A DNA stretch of 64,000 nt, taken from Halobacillus shinanisalinarum (GTDB lineage: Bacteria > Bacillota > Bacilli > Bacillales > Halobacillaceae). Positions 26,857-35,489 of this stretch are shown in pieces. The stretch lies in contig NZ_CP095074.1 in NCBI RefSeq assembly GCF_022919835.1, forward strand, positions 992,001 to 1,056,000, written 5' to 3'. The notes under the pieces are model-generated. The model was not told the DNA's origin, made no database searches, and was given only the letters and a program-made list of their open reading frames with translations. Numbering within the stretch: position 1 is the stretch's first letter; each line of letters begins with the position of its first letter. Made by a program: the position numbers and the translations under genes.

Positions 26857-29376
26857 TTACTTTCCGTGACAGTTTTTGTATTTCTTACCACTGCCGCATG
26901 GGCAAGGATCATTCCGCCCAACAGTATCTTTCTTCACATAAGGCGATTTCTTTTTACTTTCTTTACTTTCTTCACCGCTACTGCTGGAAACAGCTTTTGC
27001 TCCCTGAGCCACTTCCTCACGCTGCAAGTTGCTTCTAATTTGAGCTTTCATGACATAGCGTGCGACTTCTTCATCAATCGTTTTGACCATCTTTTCAAAC
27101 ATACTAAAGCCTTCAAATTGATATTCACGCAATGGATCGTTTTGACCGTAGGCACGCAAATGAATCCCTTGACGGAGCTGGTCCATTTGATCGATATGGT
27201 CCATCCATTTTTGGTCGACAGAACGAAGCAAGATAACCTTTTCGAATTCTCTCATTTGTTCTTCTGAGAGTTCTTCCTCTTTCTCGTCATAGCGCATCTT
27301 CACTTTTTCCAAAATAAGCTCTTGCATTTCCTCAGGCTCTTTCCCTTTCAGGTCACTTACCGTAATGTCACCTTCGTCAAGAAGATTGGCACGAAGATAC
27401 TCAACAATAGCTGCATGATCCCAGTTTTCATCTTCTTCATCTGCCGTATGGACTTGAACGGTTTCTACAACTGTACGCTCAATCATCTGTTCAATAATCT
27501 CACGCAAGTTATCTGAAGTCAGCACTTCATAACGCTGCTTATAGATCACTTCACGCTGCTGACGAAGTACATCATCATAAGAAAGCACTGTTTTACGTGC
27601 GTCAAAGTTATTGCCCTCCACTCGTTTTTGAGCAGATTCAACAGCACGGGAAATCATTTTACTTTCAATTGGCTGGGAATCATCCATACCTAGACGTTCC
27701 ATCATGCCCCGCATATTATCTGAAGCGAAGCGGCGCATTAACTCATCGTCCGTGGCTAGATAAAATTGCGACATACCAGGATCACCTTGACGTCCTGAAC
27801 GACCACGAAGCTGGTTATCGATCCGACGAGACTCGTGTCGCTCTGTACCGATAACAGCAAGACCTCCGGCTTCAATAACGCCTTCTCCTAGTTTAATGTC
27901 TGTACCACGTCCAGCCATGTTCGTTGCAATAGTAACCGCACTTTTTTGACCAGCATTTTCAATGATCTCTGCTTCACGGAAGTGGTTCTTCGCGTTTAAC
28001 ACATTGTGCGGCACTTTCGCTTTTGTTAAATAACGTGAAATGATCTCAGACGTTTCAACAGCAACTGTACCGACAAGCACAGGCTGTCCATTTTGGTAAC
28101 GTTCTTTAATATCCTCGACAACAGCTTTGAATTTCCCATCCATTGTTTTATAGACGAGATCTGCCTTATCATCACGAACGATCGGCTTGTTCGTCGGAAT
28201 CATGACAACCCGCATATTATAAATGTTCATGAATTCTTCTTCTTCCGTTTTCGCTGTACCCGTCATACCAGATAGTTTTTCATACATACGGAAAAGGTTT
28301 TGGAAGGTAATCGATGCTAAGGTCATGCTTTCATTTTGAATCTGAAGGCCTTCTTTTGCTTCGATCGATTGGTGCAAACCATCACTATAACGGCGGCCTT
28401 TCATAAGGCGCCCGGTGAATTGGTCAACGATCACCACTTCACCCTCATCGACGACATAATCGGTGTCACGATGCATAGTTACGTGAGCTTTTAATGACTG
28501 ATTAATGTGGTGAATCAGTGAGACATTGGATAAGTCAAACAAGTTTTCAATCTTGAAAAACTTCTCAGCCTTATTAATTCCTTCTTCCGTCAATTGAACA
28601 TTTTTCGTTTTTTCATCATAGGTAAAGTCTTCTTCACTACTAAGCAATCGAACGAACGAATTCGCCGATTGGTAGAGATCAGCTGATTTCGAAGCCGTAC
28701 CGGATATAATGAGCGGTGTACGGGCTTCATCAATTAAAATCGAGTCAACCTCATCAATGATGGCAAAATGGAGCGGACGTTGAACCATCTGCTCTTTATA
28801 TAAAACCATATTGTCGCGCAAATAATCGAAACCGAATTCATTGTTTGTTCCATAGGTAATATCAGCAGCATAGGCTTCACGTTTCTCATCCTTAGACAAT
28901 CCATTCGTGTTAAGACCGACTGTCAGTCCAAGAAACTTATAAAGCTCACCCATTTCTGTGGCGTCACGGCTTGCCAAATAGTCATTGACCGTTATAATGT
29001 GAACACCTTTGCCTGTAATTGCATTAAGATAGGCAGGCATGGTAGAGGCTAAGGTCTTCCCTTCCCCTGTCTTCATCTCGGCAATATTTCCTTCATGTAA
29101 GGCATTTCCACCTATAAGCTGAACCGTAAACGGGCGCATATTAAGCACACGTTTAGAACCTTCACGAACGACCGCAAAGGCTTCGACTAACATATCATCC
29201 AGTTTTTCGCCTTTTTCATAGCGTTGTTTAAATTCATTTGTTTTCTCTCTTAACCCATCATCTGAAAGCTGTTCCATATCAGATTCTAGGGCATCAATTT
29301 GCTCAGCTATCTTTCCCAGACGCTTGAGTTGACGTGTATTATCATCACCAAATATTTTCTTTAAAGTTCCAAGCAT
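26857..29376 (-). CDS. secA: Preprotein translocase ATPase SecA
   Basis: SecA drives unfolded preproteins through SecYEG using ATP. The 839-residue protein has Walker A GEGKT near residue 104, the [12 protein letters not shown] block near 206-216, helicase motif GRGTD, and the C-terminal zinc-binding [12 protein letters not shown], which also binds SecB-like partners or ribosomes. ATG 29376 has GAGGAG upstream; a start nine codons earlier would precede that site. Length and domain order are ordinary. Confidence 0.97.
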   Translation of the reverse strand: MLGTLKKIFGDDNTRQLKRLGKIAEQIDALESDMEQLSDDGLREKTNEFKQRYEKGEKLDDMLVEAFAVVREGSKRVLNMRPFTVQLIGGNALHEGNIAEMKTGEGKTLASTMPAYLNAITGKGVHIITVNDYLASRDATEMGELYKFLGLTVGLNTNGLSKDEKREAYAADITYGTNNEFGFDYLRDNMVLYKEQMVQRPLHFAIIDEVDSILIDEARTPLIISGTASKSADLYQSANSFVRLLSSEEDFTYDEKTKNVQLTEEGINKAEKFFKIENLFDLSNVSLIHHINQSLKAHVTMHRDTDYVVDEGEVVIVDQFTGRLMKGRRYSDGLHQSIEAKEGLQIQNESMTLASITFQNLFRMYEKLSGMTGTAKTEEEEFMNIYNMRVVMIPTNKPIVRDDKADLVYKTMDGKFKAVVEDIKERYQNGQPVLVGTVAVETSEIISRYLTKAKVPHNVLNAKNHFREAEIIENAGQKSAVTIATNMAGRGTDIKLGEGVIEAGGLAVIGTERHESRRIDNQLRGRSGRQGDPGMSQFYLATDDELMRRFASDNMRGMMERLGMDDSQPIESKMISRAVESAQKRVEGNNFDARKTVLSYDDVLRQQREVIYKQRYEVLTSDNLREIIEQMIERTVVETVQVHTADEEDENWDHAAIVEYLRANLLDEGDITVSDLKGKEPEEMQELILEKVKMRYDEKEEELSEEQMREFEKVILLRSVDQKWMDHIDQMDQLRQGIHLRAYGQNDPLREYQFEGFSMFEKMVKTIDEEVARYVMKAQIRSNLQREEVAQGAKAVSSSSGEESKESKKKSPYVKKDTVGRNDPCPCGSGKKYKNCHGK

Positions 29377-29534
29377 TGCAACCGCTCCTCTATTGATTTC
29401 CAATCTTCGGTTGAGTAGTATAATCCATTCTTTATCATAACACTAAGGGAAGCAGGCTGACAACAAACAGGCCATGCGTAGAGCGCCTTACTAAAGTACA
29501 GATGCTGGACCAGCTTCACTTACATAACAGACGA

Positions 29535-29562
29535 ATAGACAATCCGGGGATGGATTGTCTAT
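29535..29562. repeat. Inverted repeat between the 66-codon gene and secA
   Basis: Eleven-base arms (29535-29545 with 29552-29562) can form a hairpin just beyond the small gene's stop codon on the minus strand. The T tract after it is poor, so it may be a weak terminator or an RNA processing site upstream of secA. Confidence 0.5.
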
Positions 29563-29575
29563 TTGGAGGAGGCGA

Positions 29576-29776
29576 TTAAGAGGTAGAAGAGGTAACAAAA
29601 CGAGGTTGTCGCTCACGAATAAGCTCATGCGTTATGCCTAGTTGTCTTTGATCGAGATCATAAACACGGCGATTCGTGGCACCGATTATTTCAACAAGCT
29701 GGGCAATGGTTTCTTCCTGTTGCCGCATCTTTTGGTAAAGATGAGCACAGTCCGAGCACATATAAGTATTTTTCAT
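29576..29776 (-). CDS. Small conserved CxxC protein between hpf and secA (YvzG-like position)
   Basis: The 66-residue protein begins MKNTYMCSDCAHLYQKMRQQ; the rest is a single helical, coiled-coil-like stretch ending in a Ser/Thr-rich tail. The CxxC pair with no second pair suggests half a zinc site, perhaps completed by dimerisation. ATG 29776 follows GGGAGG at good spacing; longer frames have no such site. B. subtilis has a small gene (yvzG) at this spot between hpf (yvyD) and secA, but I cannot confirm sequence homology. Function unknown. Confidence 0.65.
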   Translation of the reverse strand: MKNTYMCSDCAHLYQKMRQQEETIAQLVEIIGATNRRVYDLDQRQLGITHELIRERQPRFVTSSTS

Positions 29777-30005
29777 TGGTTCGCCTCCCTGGCAGGTATG
29801 ATACAACTTAGTTATAACACCTCTTATATAGGAAGGAAAATGCATGGTTATCCACTTCAATTAATCTTTTGATTTCATAAAACGAGTTTTTACGACTTAA
29901 AAAATCATTTCTCATCGATAATGGAAAAACTAAATGTAAGTAATTAGTGCTTTTCCCACAAAAAATAGAGCTTTGATGAACGTCCGTAATCACATACGTA
30001 CTATA

Positions 30006-30046
30006 ACAAAGGAACAGCAGCCCCATATTTACGGGACTGCTGTTCC
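30006..30046 (-). terminator. Terminator of hpf
   Basis: A GC-rich hairpin (GGAACAGCAG at 30011-30020 with CTGCTGTTCC at 30037-30046, plus an inner CCC/GGG) is followed on the minus strand by a T-rich run, 15 bases after the stop codon. Confidence 0.85.
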
Positions 30047-30060
30047 TTTAAGATAACTTA

Positions 30061-30615
30061 TCAAGTTTCGATTAAGCCGTAACGACCATCTCGACGTTTA
30101 TAAACTATGTTCGTTTCGTCTGTTAAAGAGTTGGTAAACACATAGAATGCGTGTCCAAGCATATCCATCTGAAGTGCGGCTTCTTCACTATCCATTGGCT
30201 TAAGATCGAAGCGCTTCGTTCTTACAATTTCAATATCAGATTCATCTTCTACTGCAAGCTGTTGCTGTTGTGCTTCCCTTTCCAGTTCAGCAAAGACGTA
30301 TTTAGGAGCACCTTCTTGTCGAGATTTTCGGTTGACTTTCGTTTTATGCTTTCGGATTTGTCTTTCAAGTTTATCCACCACAAGGTCGATGGCAGCGTAT
30401 AAGTCAGTATTGTGTTCCTCTGCACGAAGAAGCAAGTTCTTCATCGGAATTGTTACCTCAATGGTCTGCTCATCATTATAGACACTTAAATTTACGTGAA
30501 CTTCTGAAGTTAGCGGAGTGTCAAAATAGCGTTCAAGCTTGCTCACCTTTTTCTCCACATATTCCTTTATGGAATCCGTCACCTCAAGATTTTCACCACG
30601 AATGTTGTAATTCAT
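30061..30615 (-). CDS. hpf: Ribosome hibernation promoting factor, long form
   Basis: Long HPF (YvyD in B. subtilis) binds 70S ribosomes and pairs them into inactive 100S dimers under stress or starvation. The 184-residue protein has the N-terminal ribosome-binding domain (residues 1 to about 100, ending in the KTKVNRKSR basic stretch) and a C-terminal dimerisation domain (about 125-184) with RTKRFDLKPMDSEEAALQM. ATG 30615 follows AAAGGAGG. Promoters of sigma-B and sigma-H type overlap about 40-70 bases upstream. Confidence 0.96.
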   Translation of the reverse strand: MNYNIRGENLEVTDSIKEYVEKKVSKLERYFDTPLTSEVHVNLSVYNDEQTIEVTIPMKNLLLRAEEHNTDLYAAIDLVVDKLERQIRKHKTKVNRKSRQEGAPKYVFAELEREAQQQQLAVEDESDIEIVRTKRFDLKPMDSEEAALQMDMLGHAFYVFTNSLTDETNIVYKRRDGRYGLIET

Positions 30616-30647
30616 TACAAGTGTCCTCCTTTCATCCTTATGTGTTT

Positions 30648-30683
30648 ATATTCTACCATACCCTGCCTCATTCCTGCATAAAC
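30648..30683 (-). promoter_or_regulatory. Overlapping sigma-B and sigma-H promoters of hpf
   Basis: On the minus strand a sigma-B pattern is present: GTTTAT (30683-30678), 14 bases, GGGTAT (30663-30658). Interleaved with it is a sigma-H pattern: GCAGGAATG (30677-30669), 12 bases, GTAGAATAT (30656-30648). Both match consensus closely. B. subtilis yvyD is known to be under both factors, so stress and stationary-phase control seem conserved. Confidence 0.8.
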
Positions 30684-30847
30684 TTTCGGAATTTTTTGAC
30701 GAAATGGTGTCAGGGAATGCTGAAACCTAGTAGATCATTGCAGAATAGAGCTTAATCAGTGCATGATAAGTGTTTTTTCGACACCAACAAACGAATTCAA
30801 ACTCGATTACGGCAGAATATTTCTTTCAAAAAAGGGGGATTTTTAAT

Positions 30848-30888
30848 AAAAAAAGAGGCACCTTGTTTTATATAAAACGAGGCGCTTC
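30848..30888 (-). terminator. Terminator of the fliD-fliS-fliT operon
   Basis: A long AT-rich stem with a GC-containing base (around 30855-30888) is followed on the minus strand by seven T residues. It lies just after the last gene of the operon. Confidence 0.8.
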
Positions 30889-30895
30889 TACTCAC

Positions 30896-31279
30896 TCAAT
30901 GGGCTGTATAGGGATTAATGAATGACTGCATCCGGGAACGCCAGTTTTCATAAACAGGAATGACCTCCTGAATAAGTAATTGGCGCTTTTCTTGATTGGT
31001 TCCTAGTGTGAACCATTTCTCAAGCAGCTTGACGATATCGTGAAACTCGTTCACAAGCTCTCTTGTACGCGCTTCTTCTTGAAGAAGTTCAAGAAGACTT
31101 TCATGTGTATGACTTATTTGTTGAAACGCAACTAGTATATCTTCAAACACCTGCTGGACTTGCGGTAATGCTTCTTTCTCTAAATTATTTTCTAAGTATT
31201 CGAATCCCTCACTAATAACCGCTAACAATTGTTTATATTCTTGGAGCATGTGATGTTGGGCAGCTGTTAATTCTGACAT
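30896..31279 (-). CDS. Helical protein of unknown function at the end of the fliD operon
   Basis: The 127-residue protein is predicted to be almost entirely alpha-helical, acidic, without cysteine, signal peptide or membrane segment. It starts at ATG 31279 after AGGAG, 12 bases beyond fliT, so it belongs to the fliD-fliS-fliT transcript. In B. subtilis hpf follows fliT directly, making this an extra gene. Size and helical nature resemble export chaperones such as FliT and FlgN, so a chaperone or regulator role in flagellar export is a guess. No family was recognised. Confidence 0.75.
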   Translation of the reverse strand: MSELTAAQHHMLQEYKQLLAVISEGFEYLENNLEKEALPQVQQVFEDILVAFQQISHTHESLLELLQEEARTRELVNEFHDIVKLLEKWFTLGTNQEKRQLLIQEVIPVYENWRSRMQSFINPYTAH

Positions 31280-31291
31280 AATCGTCTCCTA

Positions 31292-31639
31292 CTATTTTTT
31301 GTGATCCATAAACATCCCATCATATGCCGAAACACTTTGATAGGGGTTCGTATAACGCTGCTTGCTGGATTTCTGCTTTTTCATGTTGCGTAAATCGACC
31401 TTCAGATCGTTTAACAAAAATTCAAGCTTTTGATTCAATGTCGGTTCTCGTTTGATAATTCTTTCGATCACCGCTTGCTCCTCTGAAGTTTGAGGCTGTG
31501 GAAGCTTTGTTAAAAACTGTTCCCGCTGATCCAAGAGCTTCTCCACTTCTTCTAAAACATCCTTCCGGTTCTGATCTGTTACCTTTTGATGAACCGTTTC
31601 ATCAAGCTGGGCAGTAACCAAGGCGAACTGTTCCCACAT
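31292..31639 (-). CDS. fliT: Flagellar protein FliT (FliD export chaperone)
   Basis: This small helical protein of 115 residues matches the position and character of FliT, the cytoplasmic chaperone of the filament cap protein FliD. It follows fliS with a gap of five bases. I chose ATG 31639 (MWEQFALVTAQLDE); GTG 31645 overlaps the fliS stop codon as TAGTG and is an equally possible coupled start. The ribosome binding site is weak (GGCGGG), fitting translational coupling. The Lys/Gln-rich C-terminal region is typical. FliT proteins diverge fast, so identity rests mainly on gene order. Confidence 0.8.
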   Translation of the reverse strand: MWEQFALVTAQLDETVHQKVTDQNRKDVLEEVEKLLDQREQFLTKLPQPQTSEEQAVIERIIKREPTLNQKLEFLLNDLKVDLRNMKKQKSSKQRYTNPYQSVSAYDGMFMDHKK

Positions 31640-31644
31640 AGTCA

Positions 31645-32034
31645 CTACGCATTCCCGCCTGCCCCGTGCTGGGCTTTTCTCGTTTGCAAAATAACTTCCT
31701 TCCACGTATCACGGAATTCAGTAACGAGACCTTCTACTTCATCAAGGATCGCGCTATCGTTTTGACTGTTCGCTTCCATCAGCCGACGGTTCATATAATC
31801 ATAAAGGGGAAGGACCTCTTTTGATACAGCATAATCCTGATTCATTGTCAGCATTAGCTCTCGAATGATGGCCTGAGCTTTTTGGATCGAGGCATTCTTT
31901 TGTTCGATGGAACCATTGCTTATCGCTTTCTTCGCTGAACGAATGAACTTAATGCATCCATTGTATAACATAAGCGTAAGCTCTCCTGGGGAAGCTGTTT
32001 CTACTGAATTATTTTGGTAGGCTTGAATCGACAT
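31645..32034 (-). CDS. fliS: Flagellar secretion chaperone FliS
   Basis: FliS binds the disordered C-terminus of flagellin in the cytoplasm to stop early polymerisation and aids its export; in B. subtilis it also supports FliW release. The 129-residue protein has the family N-terminus (AYQNNSVETASPGELTLMLY) and the helical bundle core with YDYMNRRL. ATG 32034 follows AAGGAGTG. It is between fliD and fliT. Its client is the intron-bearing hag, whose exon 2 encodes the C-terminal segment that FliS recognises. Confidence 0.95.
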   Translation of the reverse strand: MSIQAYQNNSVETASPGELTLMLYNGCIKFIRSAKKAISNGSIEQKNASIQKAQAIIRELMLTMNQDYAVSKEVLPLYDYMNRRLMEANSQNDSAILDEVEGLVTEFRDTWKEVILQTRKAQHGAGGNA

Positions 32035-32060
32035 CTACCCGACACTCCTTTTGAAAAATG

Positions 32061-33605
32061 TTAGCCAAAGTTTGACATCAAAAAGGCGGACTGAGAGTTT
32101 AATTGCTGAATAGCTTGTTCCATTTGGCCAAATTGTGACCAATAACGGTCCTCAATTTGAACAAGACGATCCTCAAACGCCTCCATCCGATCTTCCATAT
32201 CTTCAAGTCGCCGGCCCAGCATGTACGTTTCTTCGGTACTCGTTGGTTTACCGGCTTTACGCTCAATGGTTTGACGGGTGTCAGCGATCGTCTCTTCCAA
32301 CTTATCAATAATCCCTTTACTTCCTGTTTCACTGTTTCCTGCAAATAACTCTTGGACAGCCTTTGGGTCTTCCCTTAGAGCCTCTCGCAGCTCGTCTTCC
32401 GTAATCAAAAGCTTGCCACCATCTAAATAGTTGGCACTCGTTTTAATCCCAACTTGCGACAACTGTGTATATTCTCCACCAGTATCAACCGTGCCGTACC
32501 AATTGGAACGCATTTCAAATAAGGCATTCTGGATCGTAGAATCATTACGAAGCATCCCGCTTTTTGCTTTTTCTTCCCAAAGTTCAATCTCCCGTTCTTC
32601 CAAATCCTCTTTTTGTTTCTCAGTGAGAGGAGGAAAATCACGATACCGTTTCTCTGATACTTGTTCATTCAAACTCTCAATAACTTTATTATACTTGTCT
32701 ACAAACTTCGTGATGTTCTCAACAGCACTGTCAATATTGTTCGATACATTTACATTGACTGCCGTATCCATCACCGCATGAAAGTTAAAGGTGACACCGT
32801 TTAATGTATAATTATTATCATGAGTTGTAATTTCTAAAGAGCCATTGTATTTGAATGCAGCATCCTGCCCGCCTTTTTCATTCAGCTTCCAAGTCCCAGA
32901 AGAATTATCACCATTTTTTATTCCTAAAGTATTAGAAAGAAATCCTGCAGTAGTACTATCAAAACCGATCTCGGCCCCTAGAAACTGAGAGTTGTCCGTA
33001 TTGTAATCACCTGTTTGTGTGCGTTCAATCATAATCTTATCCGCACTACTGTCATAAAAAGCTCGTAAGCCTAAATCAGAATTACTAATCTCATCTAACA
33101 CTTCATTTAAGGACTGTTCCATATCGATAGAGAACGTTTGTGTGGAAGGACCATCTTCTCCATAGGTTGTAATAGTGAAGTCACCCCCATCAAAACCATT
33201 GGCAAACTTACTTTCTTCCGACGACAATGAGGCTGTTGGATCAATTTGTTCGCCCGCTTTCGATAGCCTTGTCTCACTCAAATTATAAGCCGCTGTGGCC
33301 ATCTGGGTCACTTGAACATTGTAATTCCCTTCCCCAGCGCCTGCAGAAGCCTCCGCACTAATTGCTGAAGATGGTGACGTAACCTCTTTCGATTGATAGG
33401 TTTTTGATAGATTCATATCAAGTGTCATACTATCTAACTCAAAAAGCTGCTTATTGACGTCACGATAGGCATCACGCTGCCATTCCGTCCACGTTTTATC
33501 TTGTTCCATTTTATTCAAAGGCTGGCGTTCTGCTCTCATTAAATCGTTCACAAGCTTATCAATATCCATCCCGGATGCCAAACCGCCTATCCGCATATCA
33601 CTCAT
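32061..33605 (-). CDS. fliD: Flagellar filament cap protein FliD (hook-associated protein 2)
   Basis: FliD forms the cap that helps flagellin fold into the filament tip. The 514-residue protein has the conserved N-terminus (MRIGGLASGMDIDKLVNDLM), a central variable region, and the C-terminal coiled coil ending in QLNSQSAFLMSNFG. ATG 33605 follows AGAAGGTG. It is first in the fliD-fliS-fliT operon, with a sigma-D promoter about 50 bases upstream. Length is normal. Confidence 0.96.
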   Translation of the reverse strand: MSDMRIGGLASGMDIDKLVNDLMRAERQPLNKMEQDKTWTEWQRDAYRDVNKQLFELDSMTLDMNLSKTYQSKEVTSPSSAISAEASAGAGEGNYNVQVTQMATAAYNLSETRLSKAGEQIDPTASLSSEESKFANGFDGGDFTITTYGEDGPSTQTFSIDMEQSLNEVLDEISNSDLGLRAFYDSSADKIMIERTQTGDYNTDNSQFLGAEIGFDSTTAGFLSNTLGIKNGDNSSGTWKLNEKGGQDAAFKYNGSLEITTHDNNYTLNGVTFNFHAVMDTAVNVNVSNNIDSAVENITKFVDKYNKVIESLNEQVSEKRYRDFPPLTEKQKEDLEEREIELWEEKAKSGMLRNDSTIQNALFEMRSNWYGTVDTGGEYTQLSQVGIKTSANYLDGGKLLITEDELREALREDPKAVQELFAGNSETGSKGIIDKLEETIADTRQTIERKAGKPTSTEETYMLGRRLEDMEDRMEAFEDRLVQIEDRYWSQFGQMEQAIQQLNSQSAFLMSNFG

Positions 33606-33651
33606 ATGTTCACCTTCTAATCTTTTATCGTCAACACATCTATTTTTCTTT

Positions 33652-33678
33652 ATATCGGCAATAGTTGAACAGAGTTGA
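33652..33678 (-). promoter_or_regulatory. Sigma-D promoter of the fliD operon
   Basis: On the minus strand TCAA (33678-33675), 15 bases, GCCGATAT (33659-33652) is a near-perfect SigD promoter. FlgM, encoded in this window, would hold this promoter silent until the hook is complete. Confidence 0.9.
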
Positions 33679-33844
33679 ATACATAATAAGAAAAAATCGG
33701 GTTAAGTTCGAATCACTCGGCATTTAGTCAGAATGATTTCAAATCAGGGAAGAATCTTTTTCCATTTCGTAAAAATCCTCTGACGTTAGGTTAGAACCAA
33801 GCATGGTGCGGATAGAATCCGCTTACTTTTAGTAAGAAAAACAA

Positions 33845-33874
33845 TTGACACCACTGTCAACAAATCTGTATAAT
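33845..33874 (+). promoter_or_regulatory. Sigma-A promoter with an overlapping inverted repeat (ABC operon)
   Basis: TTGACA (33845-33850), 18 bases, TATAAT (33869-33874) is a perfect pair of hexamers. The -35 lies in the inverted repeat TTGACA-CCAC-TGTCAA (33845-33860), a possible operator. Transcription would begin near 33881, about 55 bases before the first gene. Confidence 0.75.
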
Positions 33875-33935
33875 TTAATACAATGTTTAAAGCCGACTTT
33901 TTTGATAGGAATTATAGTCATAAGGGGGTAGTTCG

Positions 33936-34733
33936 TTGTTTTTACAAATGAATCATGTTGGAAAAACCTTTACCGATCAAGATCAGCAATCGTCCTTTGA
34001 AGTTTTTTCCGATATTGACTTAAGTATATCCGAAAACCAATTCGTATCCATCCTAGGGCCTTCAGGATGTGGGAAATCGACACTATTGTCTATGGTCGCA
34101 GGACTCGAGAAGGCTACAGAGGGCACCATCACCTTGCAAGAAAAAGAAATAAAGCAAGCCGGACCCGACCGCGGTATGGTTTTCCAGCAGCCTTCCTTAT
34201 TTCCCTGGCTCAATGTCCGCGACAACGTCACCTTCCCATTAAAAGGAACAATGAGTAAAAAAGCAGCCAACGACCGTGCCAATCACTTCTTAAAAATGGT
34301 TCACTTAAGCCGTTTCAAGCAAAGCTTCACCTATGAACTCTCAGGAGGGATGCAGCAGCGTGTCGCCATTGCCCGGGCACTAGCTATGGACCCTAAAGTT
34401 TTGCTAATGGATGAACCATTTGGTGCCCTCGATGAACAAACACGCCATATCCTGCACGATGAGTTAATAAAAATTTGGCAAGAAACACAAAAAACCATTC
34501 TCTTCGTTACACACAGCATCCAAGAAGCTATCAAACTATCAGATCGTGTCGTCGTTATGGGAACGCGCCCCGGACGAATCATCGCCGATTTTACAATAGA
34601 TATACCTAGACCAAGAAAACGAGATAATAAAGAAATCATCGAACTTGAGAAGAGAGTCATGGATTTGCTTGAAGGCGAAATTAACAAAGTCTTAAAGGAA
34701 GAGCTATCAAATGAAATTGAATATAGTCGTTAA
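33936..34733 (+). CDS. ABC transporter ATP-binding protein, nitrate/sulfonate/taurine type
   Basis: This 265-residue ATPase is of the SsuB/TauB/NrtD class. It shows Walker A GPSGCGKST near residue 43, Q-loop MVFQQPSLFPWL, signature LSGGMQQR near 141, Walker B VLLMDEPFGALD and H-loop VTHSIQEA. Translation starts at TTG 33936, which has GGGGG seven bases upstream; the next ATG, 12 bases later, is too far from it. The downstream permease gene overlaps its end by 23 bases. The operon is divergent from fliD and driven by the promoter at 33845. Confidence 0.88.
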   Translation: MFLQMNHVGKTFTDQDQQSSFEVFSDIDLSISENQFVSILGPSGCGKSTLLSMVAGLEKATEGTITLQEKEIKQAGPDRGMVFQQPSLFPWLNVRDNVTFPLKGTMSKKAANDRANHFLKMVHLSRFKQSFTYELSGGMQQRVAIARALAMDPKVLLMDEPFGALDEQTRHILHDELIKIWQETQKTILFVTHSIQEAIKLSDRVVVMGTRPGRIIADFTIDIPRPRKRDNKEIIELEKRVMDLLEGEINKVLKEELSNEIEYSR

Positions 34734-35472
34734 ACGTGTATTATTTTTAGTCGCAATCATCGGATTATGGCAGCTGATTTATTCAGCAAATGTGTTTGAA
34801 GATATTATTTTCCCATCACCAAATCAAGTTTGGACAGCATTATATGAAGGATTCGCAAGTGGAGACCTTGTCGAAGCGTTAGGAGCAAGCTTTAAGCATT
34901 TGCTCTCTGGAATGTCAATGGCGATCTTGTTTGGCACGATCGTTGGGGTCATTTTTGGAAAATCAAAACAGGCAGATGAAACCGCTGGAATGTACTTAAT
35001 CGCCCTGCAAAGTATCCCAAGTATCGTCTGGGTACCGCTTGCCATTATGCTCTTTGGCTTCACAGAATTTGCCGTCATTTTCGTCGTCGTTTTAGGAGGA
35101 ACATTCGTTATGGCCTTAAACGTCCGATCAGCCATTCATAATGTCCCCCCTCACCTCGTAAGGGCAGCCAGAACAATGGGAACAAAAGGATTCCGCTTAT
35201 TTTACCTTGTTGAAGTCCCAGCAAGTATCCCATACTTCATGTCAGGTGTTCGACTCGCCTGGGCCTTCAGTTGGCGCGCCTTAATGGCCGGGGAATTACT
35301 CAGTAACGGACCGGGCTTAGGCTATTCACTGAGATACGCACAAGATTATGCCCGTATGGATCAAGTCATTGGCATTATTATTATCATCGGAGTGATAGGC
35401 GCCGTCGTCGATCAGCTCGTATTTTCCAAGTTAGAGAAAAATGTTATGAAACGATGGGGTTTAGCAAAATAA
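34711..35472 (+). CDS. ABC transporter permease, SsuC/TauC type
   Basis: The 253-residue inner-membrane protein has about six hydrophobic helices, with the cytoplasmic EAA coupling loop around RAARTMGTKGFRLFYLVEVP (near residue 148). It pairs with the ATPase encoded just upstream to move a small organic or sulfonate-like solute inward. Its ATG lies inside the ATPase gene, with AAGGA upstream, so the two are translationally coupled. The permease alone does not reveal the substrate. Confidence 0.88.
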   Translation: MKLNIVVKRVLFLVAIIGLWQLIYSANVFEDIIFPSPNQVWTALYEGFASGDLVEALGASFKHLLSGMSMAILFGTIVGVIFGKSKQADETAGMYLIALQSIPSIVWVPLAIMLFGFTEFAVIFVVVLGGTFVMALNVRSAIHNVPPHLVRAARTMGTKGFRLFYLVEVPASIPYFMSGVRLAWAFSWRALMAGELLSNGPGLGYSLRYAQDYARMDQVIGIIIIIGVIGAVVDQLVFSKLEKNVMKRWGLAK

Positions 35473-35489
35473 AGAAAGGATGAATGTAC

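Noticed and set aside
26857..29376. Several plus-strand ORFs of 60-133 codons within secA and other genes
   Set aside because: All are antisense shadows of well-supported coding regions without ribosome binding sites.
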